Below, one piece after another: positions 50,933 through 59,847 of a DNA stretch of 64,000 nt. The position numbers and the translations under genes were made by a program. Position 1 is the stretch's first letter. Each line of letters opens with the position of its first letter. The notes beneath the pieces were generated by a model, which worked only from the letters and a program-made list of their open reading frames with translations, did not search any database and was not told the DNA's origin. This DNA comes from Hungatella effluvii (GTDB lineage: Bacteria > Bacillota > Clostridia > Lachnospirales > Lachnospiraceae), in contig NZ_QJKD01000010.1 in assembly GCF_003201875.1 (NCBI RefSeq), forward strand, positions 62,001 to 126,000, read 5' to 3'.

Positions 50933-51987
50933 GAACCGTGGTGCTGCTGGGAAACCGTGACACGAAGCGAACCATCTACTTTGAAAAGGCGGCCCGCCAA
51001 AACGGACTGCCCTTTCTGTTTCTGGAGTGGGAGGAATGGAGGCGCTGCGGTTTTCCCGCTGACAGCGAACTGTTTGTAAAGATCGATCCTCCGGTCTGGA
51101 CCGATGGCCATCTCTCCGGCCTCAATGATCTGGTCGCTTCCTACCGCAGTGATTTGAGGGCGTTGGAAAAGGAGGCATCAGTCTCCCAATTCTTAAATCC
51201 GCCTCGCACGCTCATGGAGCTTCTCGACAAGACCGGCTGCAAGCAGGCATTAAAGGAGGCCGGTCTTCCCATTACCCAAAGCCTGGGAGAAGGCATCGGG
51301 GACAGCGAAGCGCTTCTCTCCCGCATGAAGGATATGCGGATATTATCGGTCTTTATCAAACCGGTATCAGGATCCGGCGCGGCCGGGGTCACGGCATTTC
51401 GCTTCCAGCCAAAGACCGGACGCATGGCCGCCTACTCCTGCGCCGCCTTCGATCAGGCAGCATTAAAGCCGGAGCGTTCCTCTGCTTTCCGACCTCCGCT
51501 TATCAATACGAAGAGACTTCACACCATCACGGACCCTGCAGAAATCCTGGATTTTTTAGACAGTCTGCTCTCCCTCGGATGTATTGTGGAACGGTGGTAC
51601 CCGAAGGCGGACTTTCAGGGATTTTCCTACGACTTGAGAGCGGTCTGCCAGGATGGAGCCCTCGATTTTCTGCTGGCACGGCTGTCGAAAGGGCCTGTCA
51701 CCAATCTCCATTTAAACAATCACCCGCTGGATGCCTCCCGGCTGGCGCTGCCGGAAGACGTCACTTCAACTATAAAAGAGCTATGCCGGAGGGCCTGCTG
51801 CTGTTACCCCGGCCTTCGCAGCGCCGGGATCGATATTCTCCTGGAAAAAGGCAGCTTAAAGCCACGGATCATCGAGATGAACGGACAGGGCGACCTGCTT
51901 TACCAGGATATTTATGACAAGAATGAAATTTACAGCCACCAGGTCAGGATGATGAAGGCATGGCTGGAGCAGGGAGGTACTTTATGA
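50929..51987 (+). CDS. STM4014-family protein, ATP-grasp-like
   Basis: This 352-residue cytosolic protein has an ATP-grasp-like order of motifs: an N-terminal Rossmann-like part (VVLLGNRDTKRTIYFEKAA), an ATP-binding Lys in FIKPVSGSGAAGVTAF (about 141-156), a basic segment ARLSKGPVTNLHLNNHP (about 245-262), and the metal-binding GIDILLEKGSLKPRIIEMNGQGDLL with Glu and Asn (about 305-330). ATP-grasp enzymes join a carboxylate to an amine or thiol through an acyl phosphate. I infer that it ligates something in the pathway; the family named after STM4014 has no established reaction to my knowledge. Both ends overlap neighbours by four bases. Confidence 0.78.
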   Translation: MRTVVLLGNRDTKRTIYFEKAARQNGLPFLFLEWEEWRRCGFPADSELFVKIDPPVWTDGHLSGLNDLVASYRSDLRALEKEASVSQFLNPPRTLMELLDKTGCKQALKEAGLPITQSLGEGIGDSEALLSRMKDMRILSVFIKPVSGSGAAGVTAFRFQPKTGRMAAYSCAAFDQAALKPERSSAFRPPLINTKRLHTITDPAEILDFLDSLLSLGCIVERWYPKADFQGFSYDLRAVCQDGALDFLLARLSKGPVTNLHLNNHPLDASRLALPEDVTSTIKELCRRACCCYPGLRSAGIDILLEKGSLKPRIIEMNGQGDLLYQDIYDKNEIYSHQVRMMKAWLEQGGTL

Positions 51988-52853
51988 GCGATGAAGCACT
52001 GCACGAGGTCCCGGCCGGCTTATTCGGCCGGACACTGAACGCCGGGCAGCCGGATATCGATATGAATAAAATCGCAGGCAGCCATGACATCCTTTTTATC
52101 TGCCTCGACACCCTGCGCTACGATGTGGCCGCAGAGGAGGAAGCAAAGGGCACGACACCGGTACTGAACCGGTATGGCACCTGGGAGAAATGCCAGGCTC
52201 CCGGCAATTTCACTTATCCCTCTCACCACGCCATGTTCGCCGGATTTCTGCCCTGCCGTTATGAGGCCAAAAGCATCGCTGACCGGCAGCCGCTCTTCTT
52301 CCCGGTAAACGCGGGTATGGGAAAGAAAGCGCCCGCCGGCGCCTTTGGATTTTCCGGGGCGACCATCATGGAAGGGCTGGAGAAGGCCGGCTACGACACC
52401 TGGTGCGTGGGCGGTGTGGCATTTTTCGACAAACGCTCCGACCTGGGCCGGGTATTTCCCGGATATTTCCGCCGCAGCTACTGGAATCCTTCCTTTGCCT
52501 GTCCCGTCAAGGACAGCACCCGCAATCAGGTGGATTTTCTCTTAAAGAAGATCGAAAAAGCGGACAGGGACATTCCGGTTTTTCTCTATTTGAATATCGA
52601 CGCTATCCATTACCCCAATTACTTTTATCTGGACGGCGCCGTTCATGACAGCATTGAGAGCCACGGCGCAGCTCTGCGCTATGTGGATGGCCAGCTGGGT
52701 CGGCTGTTTGAATGCTGGAAGGCGGTGCGGGGCAGCACCTTTGTGATCTGCTGTTCCGATCATGGAACGTGTTACGGGGAAGACGGCTGCCAGTTTCACG
52801 GCATCAATCACCCGGCTGTAACCACGGTTCCCTATAAGCATTTTACCCTTTAA
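51984..52853 (+). CDS. STM4013-family hydrolase of the alkaline phosphatase/sulfatase superfamily
   Basis: This 289-residue protein, without signal peptide, has the metal-site Asp42 in FICLDTLRYDV, a nucleophile region NFTYPSHHAMFAGFLP (Thr77 by analogy), and the late metal-binding CCSDHGTCYGEDG with INHPA nearby. This is the layout of sulfatases, phosphodiesterases and phosphoglycerol transferases, but the sulfatase Cys-x-Pro-x-Arg is absent, so a phosphate-bond or transfer reaction is more likely. Start at 51984 shares ATGA with the previous gene; GGGAGG precedes it. Confidence 0.82.
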   Translation: MSDEALHEVPAGLFGRTLNAGQPDIDMNKIAGSHDILFICLDTLRYDVAAEEEAKGTTPVLNRYGTWEKCQAPGNFTYPSHHAMFAGFLPCRYEAKSIADRQPLFFPVNAGMGKKAPAGAFGFSGATIMEGLEKAGYDTWCVGGVAFFDKRSDLGRVFPGYFRRSYWNPSFACPVKDSTRNQVDFLLKKIEKADRDIPVFLYLNIDAIHYPNYFYLDGAVHDSIESHGAALRYVDGQLGRLFECWKAVRGSTFVICCSDHGTCYGEDGCQFHGINHPAVTTVPYKHFTL

Positions 52854-52872
52854 GGTCAGGAGTTCGACACCC

Positions 52873-54222
52873 ATGAATATGAAACGATATACACAGTATA
52901 TGTACAGCTATCCCCACAAGACAGCCTACGGTCCCCTGGAAGGAATTACTCTCAATCAGTATCTTTCTGATCTGGCTGGTGCCGGGCATGATCTCTACCT
53001 CCATCTCCCCTTCTGCGAGACGAAATGCGGTTACTGCAACTTATTCTCCGTCACGGGGCAGGGGGAGACGGCCATAGACCGGTATTTAGACACCGTGGAA
53101 CGGCAGCTTCGCCAGTATGAGCCGCTTTTTGCCTCTGCAAACTCCCTTTTTACCAGCCTTACGATCGGAGGCGGAACCCCATTGCTGCTGACGGAAGCTC
53201 AGCTGGAACGGTGCTTTGCCATGATACGGCGTTATACACGGCTCGCCCGGGACGCGGAAATCATCATCGAGACGGCGCCGAATCAGACTGCGAAGCCGAA
53301 GCTTGCTCTGCTGAAGGACGCCGGTGTCACAAGAGTCAGCATGGGCATTCAAAGTTTTTTCGATGAGGAGCTGAAGGTCCTTAAGAGGAGCCACCGGGCA
53401 AAGAAGGCCAGAGAATCGCTGGATCTTTTGATGAACAGCGGTTTTTCCAGGGTCAATGCGGACTTTATCTACGGCGTGCCGGGACAGAGCGTGTCCTCCT
53501 TCCTCTCCTCGGTAAAAGAAGCGGTATCCTTCGGCCCTGACGAACTGTTTCTCTATCCTCTGTACGTAAAACACGGCGCGGCGCTGGAACAGGAATTAAA
53601 CCGCGGCCTCGTTCTGGATGAGGATCTGGCCTTCCGCCAGTATGAAGCGGCCGCGGAATGGCTGGCCTCGCACGGTTACCGTCAGGATTCCATGCGTCGG
53701 TTCGTCAGGCCGGAATCGCCCGGGGGCAGCAGAGAATTTTCAGACTGCGGCTTTGGGAGTACGCTGTCACTGGGATGCGGCGGCAGAAGCTACCTGGGAA
53801 ACCTTCATTACTGTACTCCCTATGCCGTCACAAGAGAAAGCTGCTTAGAGCAGCTGGTCCAATACGAAGAGACCAGGGATTTCTGCGCAGTCACCCATGG
53901 GATTCTGCTGTCAGAAGAGGAACAGAAACGAAGATTTGTCATACGACATCTGCTCATTCTTCCCGGGCTTCCTCTCACAGCTTACCGGGAAACGTTTCAT
54001 GGTGACGCAGCCGCCGATTTTCCAATTCTTCATAAGTGGATGGAGCAGGGCTTTCTTAAGGAGCAGAGGGACTGTCTTGCACTGACGGAAAAAGGGATGG
54101 GGCTGTCCGATTATCTCGGCCCCATGCTCATTTCCAAGGAAGTCCGGGATAAAATGAATCAATGGGAGGCTCTTCATGGCACGAAACATAATCCAATACA
54201 GAGGGAGTTTAAAGAGCTGTAA
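52873..54222 (+). CDS. STM4012-family radical SAM protein (HemN-like)
   Basis: This 449-residue enzyme has the radical SAM cluster motif HLPFCETKCGYCNLF (Cys48, Cys52, Cys55), the SAM-binding TIGGGTP, an IETAPNQTAK strand, RVSMGIQSFFDEELKVLKRSH and NADFIYGVPGQS, all of HemN/oxygen-independent coproporphyrinogen oxidase type, followed by a HemN-like C-terminal domain. It is not with heme genes, so the substrate is probably different; HemN-like proteins also act as methyltransferases and in natural-product chemistry. AGGAG lies nine bases before the ATG. It overlaps the next gene by 47 bases. Confidence 0.87.
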   Translation: MNMKRYTQYMYSYPHKTAYGPLEGITLNQYLSDLAGAGHDLYLHLPFCETKCGYCNLFSVTGQGETAIDRYLDTVERQLRQYEPLFASANSLFTSLTIGGGTPLLLTEAQLERCFAMIRRYTRLARDAEIIIETAPNQTAKPKLALLKDAGVTRVSMGIQSFFDEELKVLKRSHRAKKARESLDLLMNSGFSRVNADFIYGVPGQSVSSFLSSVKEAVSFGPDELFLYPLYVKHGAALEQELNRGLVLDEDLAFRQYEAAAEWLASHGYRQDSMRRFVRPESPGGSREFSDCGFGSTLSLGCGGRSYLGNLHYCTPYAVTRESCLEQLVQYEETRDFCAVTHGILLSEEEQKRRFVIRHLLILPGLPLTAYRETFHGDAAADFPILHKWMEQGFLKEQRDCLALTEKGMGLSDYLGPMLISKEVRDKMNQWEALHGTKHNPIQREFKEL

Positions 54223-55894
54223 TTACGGCTGTTCCTACTGCCCCTTCGCCAAACGGCCCTCTTCTCCGTCTGAGCTTTTTAAGGACAGGGAAGACTGGAT
54301 GCGGTTTGTCGGACATTTGGAAACGCAGAGTGAACATTTGGAAACGTTTAGCGGACAGACGGACACGTTCAGTGAACCGTATGGAGCCGTCATGGTGGTT
54401 CCTTACGGGGAGGCGCTGATCCACGATTACTACTGGGAGGGGCTTGCCCGGCTGAGCCGCATGGGGACAATGGAAGCCGTTGGGGCGCAGACCAACTTAA
54501 GCTTTGATATCGAGCGCCAGCTTACCATCTTCAAGGAAAGCGGCGGCAGGAAAGAAAAGCTACGCGTCTGGGCCACCTTTCATCCGGAAATGACGACCGT
54601 GCCCCTCTTTTCAGAGCAGTGCAGAGAACTGCTGTCTGCCGGGATCCGCGTCTGTGCGGGGGCAGTCGGCGTACCGGAAAACCTGGAAACGCTTCGACGC
54701 TTAAAGGAGGCACTTCCCGGCGGATGCTGCCTCTGGATCAACCGCATGGATGGGCTGAACCGCCGCTACACAGAGGAAGAACAGCAGGCATTTCTCAGGA
54801 TTGATCCCTGGTTTTACCGTGAACTGCACGTAAAAAAGGCGATGCCGGAGCAATGTCCGGGACGCCTTTTTGTGGAGTCCGACGGCAGAATGAGGCGCTG
54901 TACCATCTCCGCTCCCCCGGAAGGAAACTGGTATGATACGGCAGGGACAGAGACGCTTCCATGCAGGAAAAAGGCATGTACCTGCTACCTGGCCTATGGC
55001 GGCCGGATGGACTGTGAGGAGCGGACCGCATTCGGGCGCTGGCCTCTTTTTCGCATCCCCTGGAGTCCCAGGGCAGTATTTCTCGATCTGGACGGAACGC
55101 TTATTCCGGAAAACGGCCGGATGGGGGACCGCCTCTTGCCCAATCCGGGGATCAGCGGGGAATGGCTGGACTTTTTCAAACGTGAGTCCCGGACCAGGTC
55201 CTTATTTCTGGCCACTTCCCTGCCCTGGAAAGAGGCGGCCGCCAAATGCAGGAGCATACTCCCCTATATATCAGGAGGCGTCTTTGCAGGAGGCGCGCAT
55301 GTGGTCTTTCGTCCAGGCGAAGATCAGCCATGGAAAGATCAGGCAGGGAAAGACCATGCAGGGGACGACCGGCATGAGATCTTTCACACCTTCAACGCCC
55401 CCTGGCTCCCTCAGATCTCGGCGCTTCAATCCGACTCCCGCTCCCACTTTCGCCTCCGCCTCTTCGAACACGAAGGTCTCCCTTATAAGCTTACTCTCAC
55501 GAGACCGCAGAAACGCGGCTGGACGCAGGAAGATGTGAAAGCAGTCACCAGTCTCCTGACGCCGGGCGCGTACCGCTGTTTCACGGAGCGCGGCAATCTT
55601 CAGATCGTTTCCCGAGAGGTTGACAAAGGGAGCGGGGTCCGCGAATTGTGTGCGCTTATGGGGATCGATCCCCGTGAGACGGCTGCTGTCGGCGATTCCG
55701 AGGAAGACACTGCCATGTTCCGCACCTGCGGTTATGGAATTGCTGTAAAGGGAGGTTCCCCAAAGGCTGCCGCAGAGGCCGATTTTATAGCGGAATGCTG
55801 TCCGAAAGACATAAGGTTCCATACCCCAGTTCCGCATTCGGCCACTGAGAATATCCGGGCAGGTGCCTGGCTCCCCGCCTTAAATAGGCTTTAA
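54176..55894 (+). CDS. STM4011-family radical SAM protein fused to a HAD phosphatase
   Basis: This 572-residue protein has two parts. Residues 1-about 285 are a short radical SAM domain with GSLKSCNYGCSYCPF (Cys15, Cys19, Cys22) and a late Cys cluster (Cys242 in RMRRCTIS, then CRKKACTC and DCEE) that could hold a second Fe-S cluster. Residues about 297-572 are a HAD phosphatase with motif I VFLDLDGTLIPENG, a cap domain, and motif IV AAVGDSEEDTAMFRTCG. The Salmonella-type protein is, as I know it, only the first part. GGGAGG precedes the ATG. The 3' end overlaps the convergent subtilase gene by 110 bases. Confidence 0.84.
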   Translation: MARNIIQYRGSLKSCNYGCSYCPFAKRPSSPSELFKDREDWMRFVGHLETQSEHLETFSGQTDTFSEPYGAVMVVPYGEALIHDYYWEGLARLSRMGTMEAVGAQTNLSFDIERQLTIFKESGGRKEKLRVWATFHPEMTTVPLFSEQCRELLSAGIRVCAGAVGVPENLETLRRLKEALPGGCCLWINRMDGLNRRYTEEEQQAFLRIDPWFYRELHVKKAMPEQCPGRLFVESDGRMRRCTISAPPEGNWYDTAGTETLPCRKKACTCYLAYGGRMDCEERTAFGRWPLFRIPWSPRAVFLDLDGTLIPENGRMGDRLLPNPGISGEWLDFFKRESRTRSLFLATSLPWKEAAAKCRSILPYISGGVFAGGAHVVFRPGEDQPWKDQAGKDHAGDDRHEIFHTFNAPWLPQISALQSDSRSHFRLRLFEHEGLPYKLTLTRPQKRGWTQEDVKAVTSLLTPGAYRCFTERGNLQIVSREVDKGSGVRELCALMGIDPRETAAVGDSEEDTAMFRTCGYGIAVKGGSPKAAAEADFIAECCPKDIRFHTPVPHSATENIRAGAWLPALNRL

Positions 55895-57488
55895 TTTTCT
55901 CGCCGTACAGAAACGGATCCCTCCCGTCCACGATCCCCCACTGCATCAGAAGCGCGGCGCTTCCCGTGACAAACGGCGTGGCAAAGGAGGTTCCTGTCAC
56001 GGACTCATAGCCGCCCCCCGATCTGGCTGTGATGATTCCGACTCCCGGGGCCACCAGATCGGGCTTCACCTGATTGGTCTTTCGTGTAAAACCGCGGCCG
56101 GAAAAATCGGCAAAGGACTGATAAGCGTCGTCATAGGCGCCTACGGATATGACTCCCGCCGCCGTGGAAGGGATGGTCAGCGTCGTCTCCGGTGTAGGCC
56201 TTAAGAAACGGGTTGAACGGCTCAGCACGCTGGCGGAGGGCAGCCAGAAATCGAAGTTTCCCTCCACGATCTCCCGCGGCGTCAGCCGGATTCTCCAAAG
56301 TCCCTCATCCACATAACTTTCTTTGGGAATGAAGTCCAGATAGATTTCCTGTGCTACGCTGTAGGGCCCCGGCTCTCCATAGTAAAGAAGAATGGTCAGA
56401 TTTACAAAAGAAAGAGTCTGGGGCCCCAGCCGGCTGCTGATCGGACCAATCGTTTCGCCAGATGGCGTAATCAGGCTGATATCGAAAATATCCGTATAGG
56501 ACTTCCAGAGCTGGACGCTGAAACTGGTCTGATAAGCTCCTATCGTCAGTTCCACCTCCTGAGGCTGGTTCATCACCAGCTGTCCGGCGCTGTGCCCGTC
56601 TCCCGCCCCCTCATTACCTGTTCCCACCACAAAGACCGCTTTTCCGTAATTGGATATGTCATTCAGAAACGTTTCCAGGAGGCTCGTTCCGTCATGGGAG
56701 CCATACGTATTGCCGAAGCTTAAATTGACCGCCACCGGCTGTCTCCGGCGCACGGCTTCTCTCACCGCAAAATTGACCGCCCGCATCAGTTCCGTCGTCC
56801 GCGGAAAGCTGTCGCTTTTCGGCACGCCCAGCTTTACCACCAGGAGATCGCTCTCATAGGCGATTCCCCGGTACTGGCCGTTATTCTCCCTTCCGTTGCC
56901 CGCCGCAATGGCGGCCACCGCGGTTCCGTGACCGCTCGTATCCACTGAGGGCACGATCTCCCGTGCAGCCGCCCGGCTTCCTGTGGCCAGAGCCTCGTTG
57001 ATCTCCTCTTCCGTAAATACCCGATCCAGCGTCTGATCCCAAAGCATGACTATGCGGGTGTCCCCGTTCTCCTTCCGGAAATCATCATGGTAATAATCAA
57101 TTCCCGAGTCGATGATTGCCGTCAGAACTCCTCTGCCGGACAGATTCCCCTCCCCCTGCTGCACGATATTAATACAGGAAGCTGCCTTTGCCTGGTTGAT
57201 GGCAAAGTACAGCCTCTTCGGTTTTTCTATAAAGTCTATCTGCGGCAGACTGCTGATATAGTCGATCTCCGGCTCCGGCACCGTTAAAATGGCGTACTCG
57301 TTAATCATTTCATCCACAATGATCCCGTGCTCTGCCAACACAGCCAGGCTCCCGGAATATTTAACGATCAGTTCCCATGTATTCAGCTCGGAGTTATACC
57401 CCACATTCAGGGACTCCGATTTTTCCCGTTCCTCTGTCGTGGCACTGAGAGAGAGGTTTAAGAGGTTTTCCAGCTTCTGATTCTGCAT
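55785..57488 (-). CDS. Subtilisin-like (S8) protease, Csp-like
   Basis: This 567-residue protease has the triad Asp127 (TAIIDSGIDYY), His187 (TSGHGTAVA) and Ser501 (GTSFATPF), a prodomain-like N-terminal part (about 1-95) and a large insertion between His and Ser (about 300-430) with beta-rich sequence, as in clostridial CspB/CspA germination proteases. All three residues are kept, so it should be active, unlike the CspA/CspC pseudoproteases. No signal peptide. In spores, Csp proteases activate the cortex hydrolase SleC; that role here is inferred. Confidence 0.87.
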   Translation of the reverse strand: MQNQKLENLLNLSLSATTEEREKSESLNVGYNSELNTWELIVKYSGSLAVLAEHGIIVDEMINEYAILTVPEPEIDYISSLPQIDFIEKPKRLYFAINQAKAASCINIVQQGEGNLSGRGVLTAIIDSGIDYYHDDFRKENGDTRIVMLWDQTLDRVFTEEEINEALATGSRAAAREIVPSVDTSGHGTAVAAIAAGNGRENNGQYRGIAYESDLLVVKLGVPKSDSFPRTTELMRAVNFAVREAVRRRQPVAVNLSFGNTYGSHDGTSLLETFLNDISNYGKAVFVVGTGNEGAGDGHSAGQLVMNQPQEVELTIGAYQTSFSVQLWKSYTDIFDISLITPSGETIGPISSRLGPQTLSFVNLTILLYYGEPGPYSVAQEIYLDFIPKESYVDEGLWRIRLTPREIVEGNFDFWLPSASVLSRSTRFLRPTPETTLTIPSTAAGVISVGAYDDAYQSFADFSGRGFTRKTNQVKPDLVAPGVGIITARSGGGYESVTGTSFATPFVTGSAALLMQWGIVDGRDPFLYGEKIKAYLRRGARHLPGYSQWPNAELGYGTLCLSDSIPL

Positions 57489-57558
57489 ATGCTTCTCTGC
57501 GTTATTCTTTTACTCTATCATACGCATCATGGCATGGGTGTATTCGGATTCTTTCCTG

Positions 57559-59838
57559 TCACCCCGCCGTCTCCTTCTCGGCCTCCCGGACCTCCACTCC
57601 ATTATAGAAGAACCGGAGGATTTCCTCATAGGTTTTGCCTTCCGCCGCCATGGCCTGAGCTCCGTTCTGGCTCATGCCGACTCCGTGGCCGTATCCGCCT
57701 CCATAGATATGGAAGGTGGTGATATTATTATCATCCACGCCCTCGTTCTCGATGGCAATATAGGCGCTGGGCAGGGACTCGATATCCTTCATGACGTTTC
57801 CGTCATTCTTCGTAATCTTCATGTAGGGATTGCCAAGCTTTGCTCTCACCTGGCCTTCCCCGTTGATGGTCATGATTCCATCGGAGCCTTCCACACGCAC
57901 TTTTTTCACGATGCCGCCCACACCGCGCTCGATGACGGAGATATTCAAAATGGTTCCCACCGCGGTAATCTCCTCCTCCAGCTGCCGGTTCGTGACCGTA
58001 GTCTCCCAGCGGTACATCGGGAAGGAGGAATCATAGGACGGGTACTCCTTATCCTTGATAAATGCCTCAAATGCCGCGTTGGTGGACAGATTTAAGACGC
58101 TGCGGTCTGTCTCCAGGAGGCAGCCGTCCAGATACGGATATTTGGCCGGATCACTTCCCCAGATGCTGCCGTCTGTCGTATGGCCGCAGGAGGTGGAGAA
58201 ATAAAATGCCTCAATGGGCGCATCCTGATAAAACAGAAGCTTCCCATACGTCTCACGAACCGCCTGCTCCGTCTTATCTGATGTCTTTAGGTTGTTGTAC
58301 ACCTGAAATCTGGTGCTGTCGTCCACATGGGCGCCGTACTGGCTGTAGGTGTTGCTCTGAATCTGGCGGTAGGCGTACGTTCTCGCACAAACCGCCTGGG
58401 CCTTTAACGCCTCCATCTCGTAGCTGTCAGGCATCTCGCTGGGCACTACTCTGGTCAGATAATCTTCCAGATACAGTTCATTAATCAGGGTGATCCCCTC
58501 TGTCTCTTTCCGGATTTCGATGCTCCCGCTGTACGTCGGCGTGCCGAGGGACCGGCGGATCGAATTGACAGAGATGGTATCGCCGGCATCCACGGGAGTG
58601 ACGACAATTCGACCGTCCTTCAGCCGCTCATCCGACGGATCGATAATCACTTCGGCCTTCGCCGGGATCTGCACGCTCTCCTCTCCGTAGGCAATGTTTA
58701 ATCCGCTCTCCGCCGATAAGGTGACCGACGGATGAAAGACAGACTGAAAATTCGTATTCATGATCATGACCCGGATCGTCTTCGCATCGAATTCCCGCAT
58801 GGTTAAAGCCGCGCAAAGCTTTCCATGGGCCACGACAAATTCCTGAATATCGTAGCCGACCAGGATATCCGAGATGGACTGCTCCTCAAACTGGCCATAC
58901 AGCTTATACACCTTGAAATCCTTATCCAGCTTGATCTTACCGTAGCCTTCAATCTCGATGGAATCGTCCTTTACCGCCAGAACCTTTCCGGTAATTCTCT
59001 TTTTCTTCAAAGTCACTTTCTGAAGCTTGCCGTTCTTCAAAGACAGGTCCGCCAGATTATCGGCAAACTCCTCCGGCTGCCCCAGAGAGGCTTCCATGGG
59101 GAACGTTCTCTCGATTGTACCCAGATGTACGGAAAAGGTCTCCCCCTCGCCGCGTGTCAGCCAGACATTCTTATAAGTGACGGAATCACTCACCGTTTCC
59201 CTGACCGCGATCATCTCACCGTCTTTTACCAGGACTTTCAGTTCCCAGTCTATGTAGCTGTCGAGGCTGATTCCTTCAAAGCGGAATTTGCCCTCGCTCG
59301 TATAAGCGGTCCACGCCGGAGCGCTCCTGATGTTCATCGGAGTACCGTAAAGGAGAACGTCCATTTCCTTTATTCTGCCTTCCTGATCCAGTTCCTTCCG
59401 AAGGCTGTCGTAAATAAACCACCAGTTGTCCGATGGAAACGTTTTGCCCTGTTTTTTCTTTCCCACGTGAGCAGCCTCTCCCTGTCCCGGGACCAGTGCC
59501 TCCGCCAGTTCCTCCGCCTCCCGGTACGTTAAATATCCCTGTACGTATTCCGGGTCCGAAGGGGTCGTGTCCGGAGATAAGTATCCGTTCACGTAGAGAT
59601 AATTCAAATACTTCGCATACCAGTTATTCCTGTCCTTCTCCGAAAAATAGTTCTGGCCCTGCTCCTTAAGCAGCTGTTCACAGTTTTCGGCATCCGTCAA
59701 AAGAAGGGCGGCTGACTTGTAGGCCGCCGCTCTCGATATCCCACCCGGCTTCGTCTCACTGACCAGGATGATGATAATTAAAATGAGAACCAGAAGAGGA
59801 ATTCCGGCTGCAAATGCGATAAATTTCCTTTTATTCAT
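57559..59838 (-). CDS. SpoIID/LytB-domain protein with long N-terminal part
   Basis: This 759-residue membrane-anchored protein has one N-terminal transmembrane helix (IAFAAGIPLLVLILIIIILV), a novel extracellular stretch of about 430 residues and a C-terminal SpoIID domain (about 430-750) with EDYLTRVVPSEMPDSYEMEALKAQAVCARTYAYRQ and STSCGHTTDGSIWG, ending GYGHGVGMSQNGAQAMA. SpoIID is a lytic transglycosylase acting on denuded glycan in engulfment; this longer protein could be a vegetative or sporulation relative. GAGGAG precedes the ATG at 59838, nine bases after the AI-2E-family gene. Confidence 0.88.
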   Translation of the reverse strand: MNKRKFIAFAAGIPLLVLILIIIILVSETKPGGISRAAAYKSAALLLTDAENCEQLLKEQGQNYFSEKDRNNWYAKYLNYLYVNGYLSPDTTPSDPEYVQGYLTYREAEELAEALVPGQGEAAHVGKKKQGKTFPSDNWWFIYDSLRKELDQEGRIKEMDVLLYGTPMNIRSAPAWTAYTSEGKFRFEGISLDSYIDWELKVLVKDGEMIAVRETVSDSVTYKNVWLTRGEGETFSVHLGTIERTFPMEASLGQPEEFADNLADLSLKNGKLQKVTLKKKRITGKVLAVKDDSIEIEGYGKIKLDKDFKVYKLYGQFEEQSISDILVGYDIQEFVVAHGKLCAALTMREFDAKTIRVMIMNTNFQSVFHPSVTLSAESGLNIAYGEESVQIPAKAEVIIDPSDERLKDGRIVVTPVDAGDTISVNSIRRSLGTPTYSGSIEIRKETEGITLINELYLEDYLTRVVPSEMPDSYEMEALKAQAVCARTYAYRQIQSNTYSQYGAHVDDSTRFQVYNNLKTSDKTEQAVRETYGKLLFYQDAPIEAFYFSTSCGHTTDGSIWGSDPAKYPYLDGCLLETDRSVLNLSTNAAFEAFIKDKEYPSYDSSFPMYRWETTVTNRQLEEEITAVGTILNISVIERGVGGIVKKVRVEGSDGIMTINGEGQVRAKLGNPYMKITKNDGNVMKDIESLPSAYIAIENEGVDDNNITTFHIYGGGYGHGVGMSQNGAQAMAAEGKTYEEILRFFYNGVEVREAEKETAG

Positions 59839-59847
59839 GCGCTCCTC

